Of a DNA stretch of 64,000 bases, positions 24,231 to 35,994 are shown one piece after another (position 1 is the first letter of the stretch; the number at the start of each line of letters is the position of its first letter). This stretch comes from Siphonodentalium dalli. Lineage: Eukaryota > Mollusca > Scaphopoda > Gadilida > Siphonodentaliidae. The stretch is taken from the NCBI GenBank assembly GCA_032622095.1, contig CP136064.1, positions 48,054,073 to 48,118,072 on the forward strand, read 5' to 3'. Position numbers and translations under genes: made by a program. Below the pieces are notes generated by a model, which had not been told where the DNA came from, searched no databases, and was given only the letters and a program-made list of their open reading frames with translations.

Positions 24231-24609
24231 TGACCGTGTACATCGCGAAATTAGTTATTATAACATACACTTATAACCCTTTGTTATTATATGGGCTATG
24301 AAACAAATCTGCTTTATATGCCAGACTGTACTGTTGGGAGTAATGTTAGTATATGTGTCAATTAGCAATCGCGCATTCGTATAACAGAATTATTTATATA
24401 GGTAGCCTATTTGTCATATATGATTGGGTAGTCAAACTGTAAATTAGTTATAGATGTTTTTGTATAACATAATATATGTAGGAAGTCGATTACTTGAGCG
24501 GAAACGGCACTGAACCCCTAACTTGCGGTCAGTTCCTTTGCTGAAGTCATCCGCAGATTTGATAGCATCCATTTATTAAAATTTTGATTATTTCTTAGCC
24601 AAAATGACA

Positions 24610-24785
24610 TATTTTTGTGTAATTCAGTCTCATACATATTTTTGGGTAATTTTGTGTAATTTTTGTGTAATTTTTGTGTAATTCAGTCTCTGGACATATT
24701 TTTGTGTAATTCAGTCTCTGGACATATTTTTGTGTAATTCAGTCTCTTGACATATTTTTGTGTAATTCAGTCTCATACATATTTT
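24610..24785. repeat. 28-29-base tandem repeat
   Basis: About five copies of ACATATTTTTGTGTAATTCA followed by GTCTCTGG or GTCTCATAC, with a shorter GTAATTTTTGT stutter near 24645-24690. Confidence 0.85.
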
Positions 24786-25077
24786 TGGCTTAACAATTTT
24801 TTATCATGTTTTTTAAATAAATGTTTCTTACAATTTTTAGGACATAAAATAAAAAAACATCCATTACCCTGCAGGGAGCCCCACACATATAGAAGCACAT
24901 AGAAGAGTGTCGTCTGCTCATGTTTGTCTGGGGCTCTGTATGGGTGAAATTATAAAATTGTTAAAGAATACAAGAACAAATTATTAAAATTGTAAAAAAT
25001 TGTTAGGCCAATGCATTCTCTTATATATGCTAGGCGACCTATGGTCGACTCGCATATATAAGAGTATGCATTGGCAC
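24785..25077. mobile_element. Truncated TGTGACCC-family element
   Basis: Matches the inside of the full copy at 35533-35994 from just after its first hairpin to its second hairpin (25014-25077, TAGGCCAATGCATTCTCTTA). The outer inverted ends with TGTGACCCGCC are missing on both sides. The second hairpin has two changes that weaken pairing. Confidence 0.8.
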
Positions 25078-25329
25078 ATATATAACCAGGTCACATATAT
25101 AACCAGCCATCGATTTAAACTAGATTTCTTTGGACTATAAGGGATTAGGCGCTTAAGTCGGATTGTATCTTACGTAAGCATGGGTTGCTATCTTCGAGTA
25201 CCAGCGACATTAATTGACAATTGTAACTACATTTTAACTATGAATCATCACAGTGGTTCTACGGAGGAAATCTCTTATAGGGGACCTCGTTTGAGTTCAA
25301 TGCACGTGTACACGTCAAGACAAATTGTA

Positions 25330-26030
25330 ATACAAATATAGCATGGTGCCACATCATACACTATACAGAAGGATTGTTATATATATGATGTTTAAATTAT
25401 ATTCTTATAACATTAACATTAACTTAATAACATTAGCATGGTGGTCATCTTTTTGACGTAATCAGACCAGCCATTTGCGACCCCAGGGGGGGTCTAAGAA
25501 ATTTTGTTATGAAGTAAAGACCATATACTTGCTCATGAGAATGGTCGATAATTTTTGTTCATCATTTTCTCACGGGAGCAAAAAATCGGACATAAGCGAC
25601 TCTACTATGGGTAAGTGTATTCACGTCCTCCGCTACAGCTAGCGACTTCCATGAATGCAAAGGGGTATTTGCTGCATGCTATGCATGCTGCGTACTTGAA
25701 TATAATTTGAGATAAGATTGTGCATTTCATTACACACATACGAGTTGTGTTTGAGTGGCATACTTGCATCAATTCTCACTTTGTTTTCGATGTAATGTGT
25801 TTGTGGGTAGATGTACTGTGTTTATTACAAATAAGTCTACTCCAACGGTTTTCTAGGCAAACAACTGGTGGAACTGTAACATTTGGAATAAGAGCATCTC
25901 TTGTGAGTAATCTGTTGTACGATTATTTGGAATAAACATCAGGAGCGCCATGTGAGAGAAAACATTGTGATATTTCGGCACAAAGTTGATGAATATATAT
26001 ATAGAGAGGGGCCTATACAGTACTGAAACG
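25330..26030 (+). promoter_or_regulatory. 5' flank and putative promoter of receptor 2
   Basis: Aligns with the receptor 1 flank at 11860-12562. Proximal shared blocks: GAGTGGCATACTTGCATCAA near 25754, AACTGTAACATTTGGAATAA near 25871, and GAGCGCCATGTGAG near 25942, where the E-box is changed to CATGTG. ATATATATATAG precedes the ATG by about 30 bases. Bases 25081-25329 just upstream hold nothing recognisable. Confidence 0.5.
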
Positions 26031-27308
26031 ATGGAGTTGAAAGTCGTCAGGAAACTCACGTTGACAGTTCTTATTCAGCAACTTATCTATAACTTGTGCG
26101 ATTCTTATGAACAGTCGACACCACACAAGTTATATAATAACATATTCACGAATTACAGCAAATACTTAAGGCCTGGAAATGCTCCAGTACAAGTAAGCAT
26201 TGCCTTTCTGTTGACAGAAATTTCGAAAATTGATCAATTGTCACAGACTATAGAAGTTGGTGCTTGGATGGTGATATCGTGGCGGGACGAGAGATTAATA
26301 TGGGATGAAGGTGAATTTGATGTAGGTCATTTGTACTTACCGCAATCTCGATTGTGGACACCCGATTTAACGGTTATTAATGCAGCCGGAACAAAAAAAG
26401 AATTTGGTTCCGATAATCAGATTATGGTCGTGGATCTTGATGGAATAGTAAAATGGTACCCAGACTATTCCCACATTACCAGGTGTCACATTGACATCAC
26501 AACATTTCCTTTCGACTCACAAACGTGTACCATATACATCGGAACATGGACCACAGATGCGAACGAAGTTAACATCACAAACACAGATGACCATGTAATT
26601 TTGGATATTTTTAGTGAATATGGGCAATGGGATTTAGTTTCCTCATCTATGTACCGGTATGAATATCATGATCGTGAAGATGGATCGCCAATGTCGGAAT
26701 GTCGAGTGGAACTGTCAATCAAACGACGCTCCTCCTACTATGTGATGTTTACTATAGTACCCGTCATTGTATTATCTTTGCTCAGCTTGGTGGCCTTCGT
26801 TATTCCGTATAGATCTGGAGAAAAAATGGCATTTTCCATCACGATGTTTCTTTCGAATTCAGTTGCACTTGCGTTTTTCATTGATTGGATGCCATCTTCG
26901 TCCGATTCGATTTCAAGATTCGCCATCTTTCTCAGCCTCCAGTATGTACAGAGTGCACTCACTGTTGGCGCGGTTGCCGTAATACAAACATTCGCCGAAC
27001 GCCACAAGAGTTATCCCCCGTCCAAGATACACAAAGCAGTAATGAAGATCCTTGGATGTGGCATTAGGATTTTCGACGACGAAGACTTTTGCTTGACTGG
27101 AAACACCCATATTAGACAATCTGACAACAGTACACCAGCGTTTGAGATAGCACAAGATGGATCTGAATATGAGATCAAGACCAATTCCACTGAGCACTTA
27201 TTATCATGGAGGGCCTTCTCTGAGATGACAAATCGCTTCTTCTTGTTATTATTTTCTATACTCTTCTTCTTGGAAATTGTAACACTTTTGTGCACTCTGT
27301 TGTCGTAG
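26031..27308 (+). CDS. Receptor 2: intronless nicotinic-type Cys-loop channel subunit
   Basis: 425 residues, one exon. About 88 percent identical to receptor 1 by direct count, with most changes in the ectodomain; residues 218-310 (end of loop C to M3) differ at only one position. W79 (loop D) and W109-TPD (loop A) are kept, Cys loop C152-C166, GTW173, GEK then M2 with D285 at 20', M3 295-321, M4 400-423. No vicinal cysteine pair. An in-frame ATG 15 codons upstream exists at 25986, but the conserved MEL start at 26031 in the shared context ACTGAAACGATGGAGTTG is preferred, because the upstream extension is absent from receptors 1 and 4. From about 26540 onward the gene and its 3' flank are nearly identical to receptor 4 and its flank. 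Confidence 0.93.
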   Translation: MELKVVRKLTLTVLIQQLIYNLCDSYEQSTPHKLYNNIFTNYSKYLRPGNAPVQVSIAFLLTEISKIDQLSQTIEVGAWMVISWRDERLIWDEGEFDVGHLYLPQSRLWTPDLTVINAAGTKKEFGSDNQIMVVDLDGIVKWYPDYSHITRCHIDITTFPFDSQTCTIYIGTWTTDANEVNITNTDDHVILDIFSEYGQWDLVSSSMYRYEYHDREDGSPMSECRVELSIKRRSSYYVMFTIVPVIVLSLLSLVAFVIPYRSGEKMAFSITMFLSNSVALAFFIDWMPSSSDSISRFAIFLSLQYVQSALTVGAVAVIQTFAERHKSYPPSKIHKAVMKILGCGIRIFDDEDFCLTGNTHIRQSDNSTPAFEIAQDGSEYEIKTNSTEHLLSWRAFSEMTNRFFLLLFSILFFLEIVTLLCTLLS

Positions 27309-28709
27309 TGAACTCCTCCATTTAGAGAGACTATTTATTTGGTTATCTGCCATGTTCGCTACGACTATCGTGGATATACTGATACTGGAAAGGGAATGCC
27401 AGTAGCTCAAAATGCTCGAAAATGTCATGTTATGGTTACTTTAACCTTTTCTTTACAAGTATATTTTCCCGTTCAGTTATGATAGTATACATTGAAATAA
27501 TATATTATTCAGGAAGTATAAGCAGACAACATGTAGACGAAAAGATAATACAAGCACAGAATGGTTTAAATTATTTGGTGGAAAAAGGTCAGATTAGTGC
27601 AACAAACGACATATTTGTTGAACTTATTATCTGAACATTTCCAAAGGGAACTACTCGTCAATGAGTATTTGGCAAAGAAAGGATTAAAGAACGAGCATAT
27701 AACTGACAGTTATATTTGAGAGCTCTTACGCCGTTCAAACCACGTGACGCTGCATTTTGTTCATGTGTTGAGAATACGTAATATATTGTATTATATACTT
27801 GTCTGTAATATAGCGGAAACTTACCTTGTTTATTTGATTTGTAAATCTAAATAATTTAATCTGGTGAATTATTTCGGGAATTGATTTTTGTGAGCAGGAA
27901 ATTTATTTAACTAGATGCTGTAGTTCTGGATTTTGTCCAGGTTAAATTTGCTGCGGAATAGCCCTATCGTACACTTGGGGATTTATTTTAAAAAGTAAAC
28001 GGTTATTTCTTGCGTTCTCGTGATCATCTGGTGTCACCACGGATGTCTGGGAAATCTACAGCCCCCTCCCCAATTTCGAGGAGTGTTAGCCTTTCCGCAT
28101 TGTGGAAATCTGCAGTGGTAGGCCTGGTAGCTTCCGACACCCAGTAGTCCCCTGTCGGGTATCGTAGTCCCCATGTCGGGGGTGATGGTGCCACCCCTTG
28201 AGTTACTGCCGTGTAAGACTGCCACGGCAGGTCTGCTAAGCAGACAGTATGCCCTGCCATCTGATATAATTTCAGGGCTGAGGCTGTGTCTGATGTTCTA
28301 TTTTTCTGTTTAGATATTTCCATTGATTTGTGGTTGCTTCATATTGCTATTAAAGTATTATAATTGTCATTTTCTGTTAAATTAGGTTATTTTTTATTAT
28401 AAATTGCATGAAAAGGGTCAAAATTGGACGAGATATCCCTCTCAAAATGTAGATTCGCATTTCATATTTAGTAATATTAGGGTGTGTGTAGGAATGCCTC
28501 ATATGTCAGTTTGTACGAGATACATGAGCTAGTCAAACTGAAAAAATAATCTCAATTTTTTTGGCTTTATTTTGACGACTGACACTAATTTTCAGGAGGA
28601 CTCATATTGAAAAATATTAAACCACTATTGCCCGATATAAGTATATAAATCATTTTTTGTTTCAGTATGGTCTATATTTGGATAAAATACTATAAGAAAC
28701 GTTGTGTAG
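27309..28709 (+). other. 3' flank of receptor 2
   Basis: Collinear with 53640-55020 and, less closely, 13847-15060. The downstream open frame seen after receptors 1 and 4 carries TGA in place of TGG near 27717. ATTAAA at 28349-28354 is conserved in the flanks of receptors 1, 2 and 4 and is a possible poly(A) signal about 1 kb from the stop. Confidence 0.65.
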
Positions 28710-28771
28710 AACACACACACCCACCAACACGCACACACACACCCTCTCACACCCACACCCCCCCCCCCCCC

Positions 28772-28844
<73 letters not shown>
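28710..28844. repeat. Compound microsatellite (AC)n, C-run, (AT)n
   Basis: A CA-rich tract, then about 16 C, then CA, then a long AT tract ending at 28844. The corresponding place in copy B (about 55031-55090) is shorter and lacks the long AT tract. Confidence 0.95.
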
Positions 28845-28847
<3 letters not shown>

Positions 28848-28959
28848 CTGAAATATGATTTCGTTATTTTATTGTAGCTTTCTTATGTCACTATAGCTTG
28901 CGGACGGTTTACGAGTGCGCGAATCAAAACGCCCAGTACATATCCCACCCTAATCTGTT

Positions 28960-29140
28960 AGGATAGGATAGGATATTTTATTTAAATATACACATATTAA
29001 TGCATAATACATTTGACAAATATTATGTTGTATATTCGAGGGGTGGCATAGTCAGGCTAGACTGTCTTACTGCCACCCCCTTAAAAATGAAAAGATGTTA
29101 TGATAGGCGGTCATGATTTCTTGTACAATGCATATCTGTT
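28960..29140 (-). mobile_element. Truncated non-LTR/SINE-like retroposon insertion
   Basis: Present in copy A only: at the same place copy B reads CACCCTAATCTGTTTGTAAC without a break (55190-55209). The insert is bracketed by a 7-base duplication ATCTGTT (28953-28959 and 29134-29140). On the minus strand it ends in AAATAAAATATCCTATCCTA, a short tandem tail typical of SINE or LINE 3' ends, so it is oriented minus and probably 5'-truncated. It also contains GGGTGGCAGTAAGACAG on the minus strand. Confidence 0.75.
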
Positions 29141-29143
29141 TGT

Positions 29144-29221
29144 AACCCCACCGCGAGTATCCACATTAATACTTTCATACCTTAGTATTAAAGTATTAAG
29201 GTGGATACTCGCGGTGGGGTT
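29144..29221. repeat. Hairpin with CCCCACCGCGAGTATCCAC arms
   Basis: Arms of about 31 bases (29144-29174, 29191-29221) pair with one mismatch around a short loop. The equivalent in copy B is a shorter and nearly perfect palindrome (55208-55274). Each arm contains TTAAGGTGGATAC, also the end of the element at 341-1529. Confidence 0.85.
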
Positions 29222-29222
29222 G

Positions 29223-30811
29223 TCGCCCCAGGGGACCGCGCTCTTTAATTGCGTTGAGTTTGTAATTGAATTAAGTTTGCAACTTTGAGCATTGATTAGG
29301 CCCAGATAATATAAAAAGAATACCCACAGTTGTTTTAGAATTACTGAAACATCTCATTCGTGTAGCCGATCGTGACAATTTGATATTTCTTTCCAGGCAC
29401 TCATGATATATTTCGGTATTCAAGAAAAAACTATAGGTATTCTCTATATAATCATTGTCGAAGTTGTTCTGATGCAAATAAAACATCTGTGCATGCTCGA
29501 TTATCAACATTGTTGTTAAACAGATGCTGTTACGCAGATATGCTTTATTCTCTCATCCAAATAAACACATGGAAATTACATGTAACGGATATTGAGAAAC
29601 AGAGTTATATACAACGCACATTTCACCTTACAATGTTTTAAAAGATGTTTTTCAATCATAAATGATGTAATGTTTTTGAAAATAACACACTGTTAGAAAA
29701 ATGCCCGTCGCTTTATCTGTGTCATACCGCGCAACATCGCTGCCAACCTGCCAACCAGTAACTGTCAGACCGTTGTATTTTTACAGTTCAACATCTTTTA
29801 ATTAATATCAAGACCGTAACTAATAAAGGTCAGACCAATGGTATTTTTTCACGGGTCAACACCAATTTTTTGCTCATAATTTGCTAATTTACCGTAGAAC
29901 TAGCCAAGTTCCCATTGTAATAAATGATTTCCCGGCAGGCATTACGATGCATACGTTTTAGAATGGTCGAAACTAGTATTATTCGTAACTGAAAAATACA
30001 TCTTAGTTCTTCTATTACGATCATAGTTTTGATGAATCATAAATCCTCAATGCATAAAGTGATAGACAATACTTATGAAACTTTGCGTTTTGCAGAGGAT
30101 CAAACTTGTTATCTGCCTCGTGGAAATTAATCTGGAAAAAGTAACTGTGTATTGTGTCGAAGATGTTCCACTGAGACTTGTCCTTATCATGAATGCAAAA
30201 ATATATTATAAAACAACATGCTTCAAATCACTATTATAGTCTCATGGGTATAGTGACAGCAGCAGCTTATGAGTTAATATATTCATTGCCGCTATAGCTT
30301 GCAACTTGTCCGATCGACCATGGATGCAGGGTATTCGCTGCATGATATGATGTGACTTTGATACATACACGTCTATTCTGCACGATAATGCATGCCCCAT
30401 CTCGCTCGGTCCCCTGGTTGCGGTGAGGTCGGCTGGTGTTATTTTCGGCGTTTTTGCGTACATTCAGTATAGCGATTTCGAAAGCAGCGTATGTTTAATT
30501 TATTCACTTCTGCTACCGCTAGCGATTTGCCCGATCACCCATGAATGCAGAGGGGTATTTACTGCATGATATGATGTCCCTTTCCGTGGTCATGCAGCTA
30601 GGCTCGGTGCGGTCGGTGCCTTTTTGGATTGTGCTTACCTGACGCAACCGACCGCAAGTTAGGGGTTAATATCGCCGTTTCCTCTCAAGTTATCGACTTG
30701 GGTATTGGAAGTTTTGTAAATACAGGTCTATTCTGCACGATATTGGATGCCCCATCTCGCTCGGTCCCTGTGGAGGTGTGGACCGGTGCGGTCGGGTGCG
30801 GTTGGGTGATA
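29223..30811. other. Intergenic within copy A, no gene recognised
   Basis: 29250-29700 also matches the receptor 1 flank at 15180-15560. Two related stretches at 30262-30370 and 30500-30600 share CGCTAGCGATTTGCCCGATC / TATAGCTTGCAACTTGTCCG-type sequence, a diverged local repeat that also resembles 12160-12230. No coding sequence. Confidence 0.5.
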
Positions 30812-31768
30812 TGTGACCCGCCATATAAAATCCAGTCGTAAGTCGGGATTTGTTTACCCTGTGCCAATGCATTCTCTTATATATGCGAGTCGACCATAGG
30901 TCGCCTCGCATATATAAGAGAATGCATTGGCCTAACAATTTTTTATCATTTTTTGTTAATAAATGTTTCTTACATTTTTTAGGACATAAAATAAAAAACA
31001 TCCATTACCCTGCAGGGAGCCCCACACATATATAGAAGCATATATAAGAGAGTCGTCTGCTCATGTTTGTCTGGGGCTCTGTATGGGTAAAATTATAAAA
31101 TTTTAAAGGTACGGTTGGCCTTGGCGGTGGGTATCCTGTGAAAATATTTCCACCCGTCAAAAACCGCCACAAACAGAAAGAACATCAAAATGTAGACATA
31201 CTTTGTCCGTATACAAATAAATAATATCGCATAAACAGTATGTTATTGTCAAATGTTTGACCATTGTTATGTAAACAAAAGCATAAAAAGTTACTTTTCT
31301 GGTGTTTGTTTATATTATGATGGTAAACATAAAGAGCGTTCTTTGTTGGTGAATTCCTGATATGGAACTAATAAAGAGCGTTTATGTCATTTGTGTGTGA
31401 TTAGCGAGTAGCATTGTGCTGTCTTCTGTAACACAATCAGGCTCTAGCTTATGTAAACTATAGTAGGTCTTTATGATGACATGCTGTTTACGCGATGGTC
31501 ATGGTATATATGAACGAAACTGTATGCGTTTTAATGTTTTTCTGTTTACGGTGTTTGGAACAAATATGAATATTTTCGACAATTAAGGCCTCCCGTGCCT
31601 TTAAAGAATACAAGAAAAAATTATTAAAATTGTAAAATATTGTTAGGCCAATGCATTCTCTTATATATGCGAGGCGACCTATGGTCGACTCGCATATATA
31701 AGAGAATGCATTGGCACAGGGTAAAAACAAATCCCGACTTACGACTGGATTTGATATGGCGGGTCACA
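30812..31768. mobile_element. TGTGACCC-family element with nested TTAA element
   Basis: Begins TGTGACCCGCCATATAAAAT and ends with the reverse complement GATATGGCGGGTCACA at 31768; flanked by TA on both sides. Two mirrored hairpins (about 30863-30930 and 31645-31716) with CCAATGCATTCTCTTATATA stems. Without the nested insert it is about 460 bases long. No coding capacity. The same insertion with the same nested element occurs at 56770-57726, so both predate the segmental duplication. Confidence 0.88.
31107..31600. mobile_element. TTAA-type MITE, 494 bases, nested copy
   Basis: Flanked by TTAA at 31103-31106 and 31601-31604; ends AGGTACGGTTGGCCTTGG and, in reverse complement, AGGCACGGGAGGCCTTAA. 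The empty site is visible at 35828 (TTGTTAAAGAATAC), confirming insertion into TTAA. TTAA duplications are characteristic of piggyBac-type transposition; no transposase is encoded. Confidence 0.9.
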
Positions 31769-32231
31769 TATACGATTTGTATCCTACAAGTCGGACACAA
31801 AACGTCGAAAACGGAATGACAGTGTACGTGTTGGCAAATGGTCACGTGCGTTATGTTACTTTCTGTTGGCAGTGGCAACACACGCTGCACATTACCAGTG
31901 CTGTGGCTAAATCTGACTAATGATCGCAATAAAATATTCTGTCATGCAACGCCCACCTAGTGGACCAGCCCACACTGAACGATTGACGATCCCACAAAGA
32001 ACGTTCGTATTGTTTTACCACGTGGTCGTCACACCTTTTGTTTTATTTCCACATCGACGAGAATTTCAAGATAAAAAGTACAATGGTTTTTGTAGGACAG
32101 GACTGGAACTGGCGTGGGAAGATGCACCGAATAGGTACATCGTCAGAGTTTCTACAAAGGTAATCGTTATATAATTAATCCCAATTATGGATTTCATTCG
32201 CTACATTACCTTAAGTGGCATTGGTCATTGC

Positions 32232-32501
32232 GAATTCCAGTAGATGTACGAGTTGTGTTTTAGTGGCATAATTGCATCACTTCTCACTTTGTTTCCTATT
32301 AACGTGTTTGTGGGCACAAGTTCTGCGTTGATTTCAAACAATTTCTAAGCAAACATTTGGTGGAACTGTAACATTTGGAATAAGAGCATCTCTTGTGGGT
32401 AATCTATTGTACGATTAAAGGGAAGGAGCATCGGGAGCGCCACGTGAGAGAAAGCACAATATTTCGGCACACACTTGATGAGTAGAGGGTCTACTGAAAC
32501 G
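32232..32501 (+). promoter_or_regulatory. Putative promoter of broken receptor 3
   Basis: Carries the array's shared proximal blocks: TAGTGGCATAATTGCATCAC near 32261, AACTGTAACATTTGGAATAA near 32364, GAGCGCCACGTGAG with E-box near 32436. The TATA-like run of receptors 1 and 2 is absent. The interval 31769-32231 upstream is shared with the receptor 5 flank and, more weakly, with that of receptor 4 (about 51860-52020). Confidence 0.45.
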
Positions 32502-33592
32502 ATGGAGTTGAAAGTCGTCAGGAAATTCACATTGGCAGTGGTTATTCAGCAACTTGTCTATAACTTGTGCGATTCTTATGAACAGTCGACATCATATAAG
32601 TTATTTAATAACATATTCTCGAATTACAGCAAATATTTAAGGCCTGGAAATGACCCAGTGCAAGTAAAAATTGCCTTTATTTTGGCAGAAATTTCGGAAA
32701 TTGATCAATTGGCACAGACTATAGAAGTTGGTGCTTTGATGGTGATATCGTGGCGGGACGAGAGATTAATATGGGATGAAAATGAGTTTGATGTAGATTA
32801 TTTGCACTTACCGCAATCTCTTCTTTGGACTCCGGATTTAACGGTTATGAATGCAGCCGGACCCACAAAAGAATTTGGTTCCGATAATCAGGATATGGCT
32901 GTGGATCTTGATGGAACAGTAACATGGTACCTAGGCTATTTCTACACCACCAGGTGTCAAATTGACGTCACAGAATTTCCTTTCGACTCACAAACGTGTA
33001 CGATATTGATTGGAACTTGGACCTCAGATGCGAACGATGTCAACGTCACAAACATGGACGACCATGTAATTTTGGATATTTTTAGTGAATATGGGGAATG
33101 GGATTTAGTTTCCACGTCAATGTACCGGTATGAATATCATGATCCTGAAGGTGAAACTCCAATGTCGGAATGTCGAGTGGAATTATCAATCAAACGGCGG
33201 TCCTCCTACTATGTGATGTTTACTATAGTACCCGTCATTGTACTATCTTTGCTCAGCTTGGTGGTCTTCGTTATTCCGTATAGATCCACAAGAGTTATCC
33301 CCCGTCCAAGATACACAAAGCAGCAATGAAGATTCTCGGACGTGGCATTCGGATTTTTGACGACGAAGACTTTTGCTTGACTGGAAACACCAATATTAGA
33401 CAATGTGGCAACAGTACACCAGTGTTTGAGATAGCAGCAGATGGATCTGAATATGAGGTCAAGACCAATTCCACTGAGCATTTATTATCATGGAGGGCCT
33501 TCTCGGTGATGACGAATCGGTTCTTCTTGTTTTTCTTTTCTATACTCTTCTTCTTGGAAATTGTAACACTTTTTTGCACTCTGTTGTCATAG
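32502..33592 (+). pseudogene. Receptor 3: Cys-loop receptor with M2-M3 deleted
   Basis: Same family and start as the other copies. The ectodomain and M1 are intact to residue 262, then a 187-base deletion (junction at about 33285, compared with 59246-59432 of copy 5 and the same interval of copy 2) removes M2, M3 and the GEK pore motif and shifts the frame. Translation would add 13 foreign residues and stop at 33329. The downstream remainder, from MKILGRG to M4, stays open in another frame to 33592. Loop D has L79 instead of W, loop A keeps WTPD. No pore can form. The truncated product would be a ligand-binding domain with one membrane segment; whether it is expressed is unknown. Breakpoints share a single C, suggesting end joining. 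Confidence 0.9.
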
Positions 33593-34484
33593 TGAAGTTG
33601 TCGGTGAACTCCTCCATTTAGAGAGACTGTTTATTTTGTTATTACGCGCGCCGCGTGTATACTAATGTACACATTCTTGTTTCGCCTAGGTGCTGCCTTA
33701 GCGCTGGGGGTTCTATTTATAGAATGTTAATTATTGGAACACATTAAAAGTTGTAGTGCGACCCCGAGGCCGAGCTGTAGTGCGACCCCGAGGCCCAGCC
33801 CGGTAAAAGGTGTAGTTGAGAATTTTAATTTCGTTTATTGGCGTTTACATTATGTCAATAATGTTGATTTTTGGTTTGTAATAAGCTATGCCAGTTACAA
33901 ATAACATAAATGAAAACGATTCTATAATTACAATCATGGGTATATAATATATGATCTTGAGCGCGTTACCATTTCTGACTATGGGTTTCACGTGGATAAT
34001 GGGTGTTTCGCGAAGAAAGGGTAATAGAAACGTTTCGCATTTTGATCGACAACAGATAGTTATTACGAATGGGATTCTACGTCACTAAAGTTTGCGTTCT
34101 TTATATTCGTTTTTCTCTATTCGTTGTTAAGATTCGGATTTCCTTCAACAATACGATCGTTACCAAGCTCCTCAATGTGGGAGATAACTCTGAGATTATG
34201 ACCCTAAATTGTTATCAGCACGTGACCTTAATTTGTATCTATTAGTGGCAATCAAATCATTCGTCGTGAAGCACGAGGCTCTTGGGAAACACAAAGCCCT
34301 AAGTTATGACCTGATAACAGCATTTTTAAGTGCAAAATATTCACGACACGCAGTCCCGAATTCCCCTTACTGCGATTTGCAAGCACGATTGTCTCAAAAC
34401 GAGCTCGTAGTCACGGTCATCTAATATATATTTGTAATAATTATCTGTTGTCATTTAAAATGCGAAAGGTCTCTACTTACGTAG
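33593..34484. other. 3' flank of broken receptor 3
   Basis: Unlike the flanks of receptors 1, 2 and 4. Contains a short direct repeat of GTAGTGCGACCCCGAGGC at about 33754 and 33777. Matches 59739-60652, where copy B has a small extra segment near 60303. No gene recognised. Confidence 0.55.
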
Positions 34485-34488
34485 TTAA

Positions 34489-34970
34489 AGATACGGGCGG
34501 GGTAAACAAAAACCGCCATATACAGAAATAATAGTAAAACATAGACCTACTTTGTTTTTATACCAATCAGAAATATTGCATAAACAGTATGTTATTGTCA
34601 ATTCCCCCCTTTGTTGTGTAAAGCAAAAAAAACGTTACGTTACCTGACTTTTGTTTAGATCCGGATATGGTAAACATGAAGAGCGTTAATTGTTACTGTT
34701 GTCCTGATATGGAAATAATAAAGAGCGTTTATATAATTTGTGTGTGGTTAGCCAATAGAATTGCGCTGTGTTATGTAAACAGAAGCACAACTTCTGTAAC
34801 AAGAGCAGGCTCTTGTTTACGTACACAATCGTACGTCTTGACGACAATATACCATTGAAGCGCTGATTATGTTTGGCATATGAACAAAACGATATATATT
34901 TTAATATTCCTTCTGTTGATGGCGATTTGAACAAATATGAATATTTCTGCAACTAACGCCTCCCGTGCCT
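34489..34970. mobile_element. TTAA-type MITE, diverged subtype (482 bases)
   Basis: TTAA at 34485-34488 and 34971-34974; ends AGATACGGGCGGGGTAAAC and, in reverse complement, AGGCACGGGAGGCGTTAG. The interior resembles the 494-base family (GATATGGAAATAATAAAGAG versus GATATGGAACTAATAAAGAG) but is clearly older or of another subtype. The duplicate is at 60657-61137. Confidence 0.85.
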
Positions 34971-34974
34971 TTAA

Positions 34975-35532
34975 CGACAGCGTGTTAACTATCTGCATAT
35001 GGATAACAATTGTTTAAAATTCATATCATAATTAATTGATACATAACGATAATATTGTTTGTAATACAACTATGATTCTATACTAGTTGTGTATTTTTCC
35101 CGTTTGCTGTCGAACCGATATTTACAATATTTACAAACGGTCTCAATATGATTAAATTTACTAAGTATACTGTTTATGATAAACTCAGAACTTAAATCAA
35201 TTCAAGCTGCACACAGTGTTTGGAACATTCAATCTGCAAACCTTAAATATTACACACCATCGACCACTCTAACTGGTCAATAAGGGAAATTTAAAGTTAT
35301 TCTGAAGACAAACAATGTTGTAGCTAAAGAAAGTCCATTTCGGGTTTATATATCGTCGGTGGGTTTATATATCGTCGGTGGGTTTATATTTATAGCTGCT
35401 TCTCATGGAAATTTCGTATTCTAAAATGTCGCATCTGCTATATCGATTCCACTTTTCGCTGTTGGCTGTTTTTTAGGGAAATTCGTCTTCTAAAATGTCG
35501 TATCGTTAATTCTAAAATATGGTAATGTTATT
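34975..35532. other. Intergenic within copy A, no gene recognised
   Basis: Includes a short tandem TTTATATATCGTCGGTGGG at about 35346-35385. Nothing coding. Confidence 0.5.
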
Positions 35533-35994
35533 TGTGACCCGCCATATCAAATCCAGTCGTAAGTCGGGATTTTTTTTTACCCTGTGCCAATGCATTCTCT
35601 TATATATGCGAGTCGACCATAGGTCGCCTCGCATATATAAGAGAATGCATTGGCCTAACAATTTTTTATCATTTTTTTAAAATAAATGTTTCTTACAAGT
35701 TTTAGGACATAAAATAAAAAAACATCCATTACCCTGCAGGGAGCCCCACACATATATAGAAGCATATAGAAGAGTGTCGTCTGCTCATGTTTGTCTGGGG
35801 CTCCGTATGGGTGAAATTATAAAATTGTTAAAGAATACAAGAAAAAATTATTAAAATTGTAAAAAATTGTTAGGCCAATGCATTCTCTTATATATGCGAG
35901 GCGACCTATGGTCGACTTGCATATATAAGAGAATGCATTGGCGCAGGGTAAAAACAATCCCGACTTACGACTGGATTTCATATGGCGGGTCACA
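35533..35994. mobile_element. TGTGACCC-family element, full copy without nested insert
   Basis: Ends TGTGACCCGCCATATCAAAT and its inverted counterpart (one change, CATATGG). Order: outer end, AGTCGTAAGTCGGGATT, hairpin 1 (about 35587-35654), AACAATTTTTTATC, a middle part with another inverted pair (GGAGCCCCACACA / TGTCTGGGGCTCC), hairpin 2 (35875-35942), and the mirrored end. Useful as the reference for the family because it lacks the nested TTAA insert. Confidence 0.9.

Noticed and set aside
31920-32174. 84-codon ATG frame upstream of receptors 3 and 5
   Set aside because: Shared because the flanks are duplicated; the related flank of receptor 4 has no corresponding open frame.
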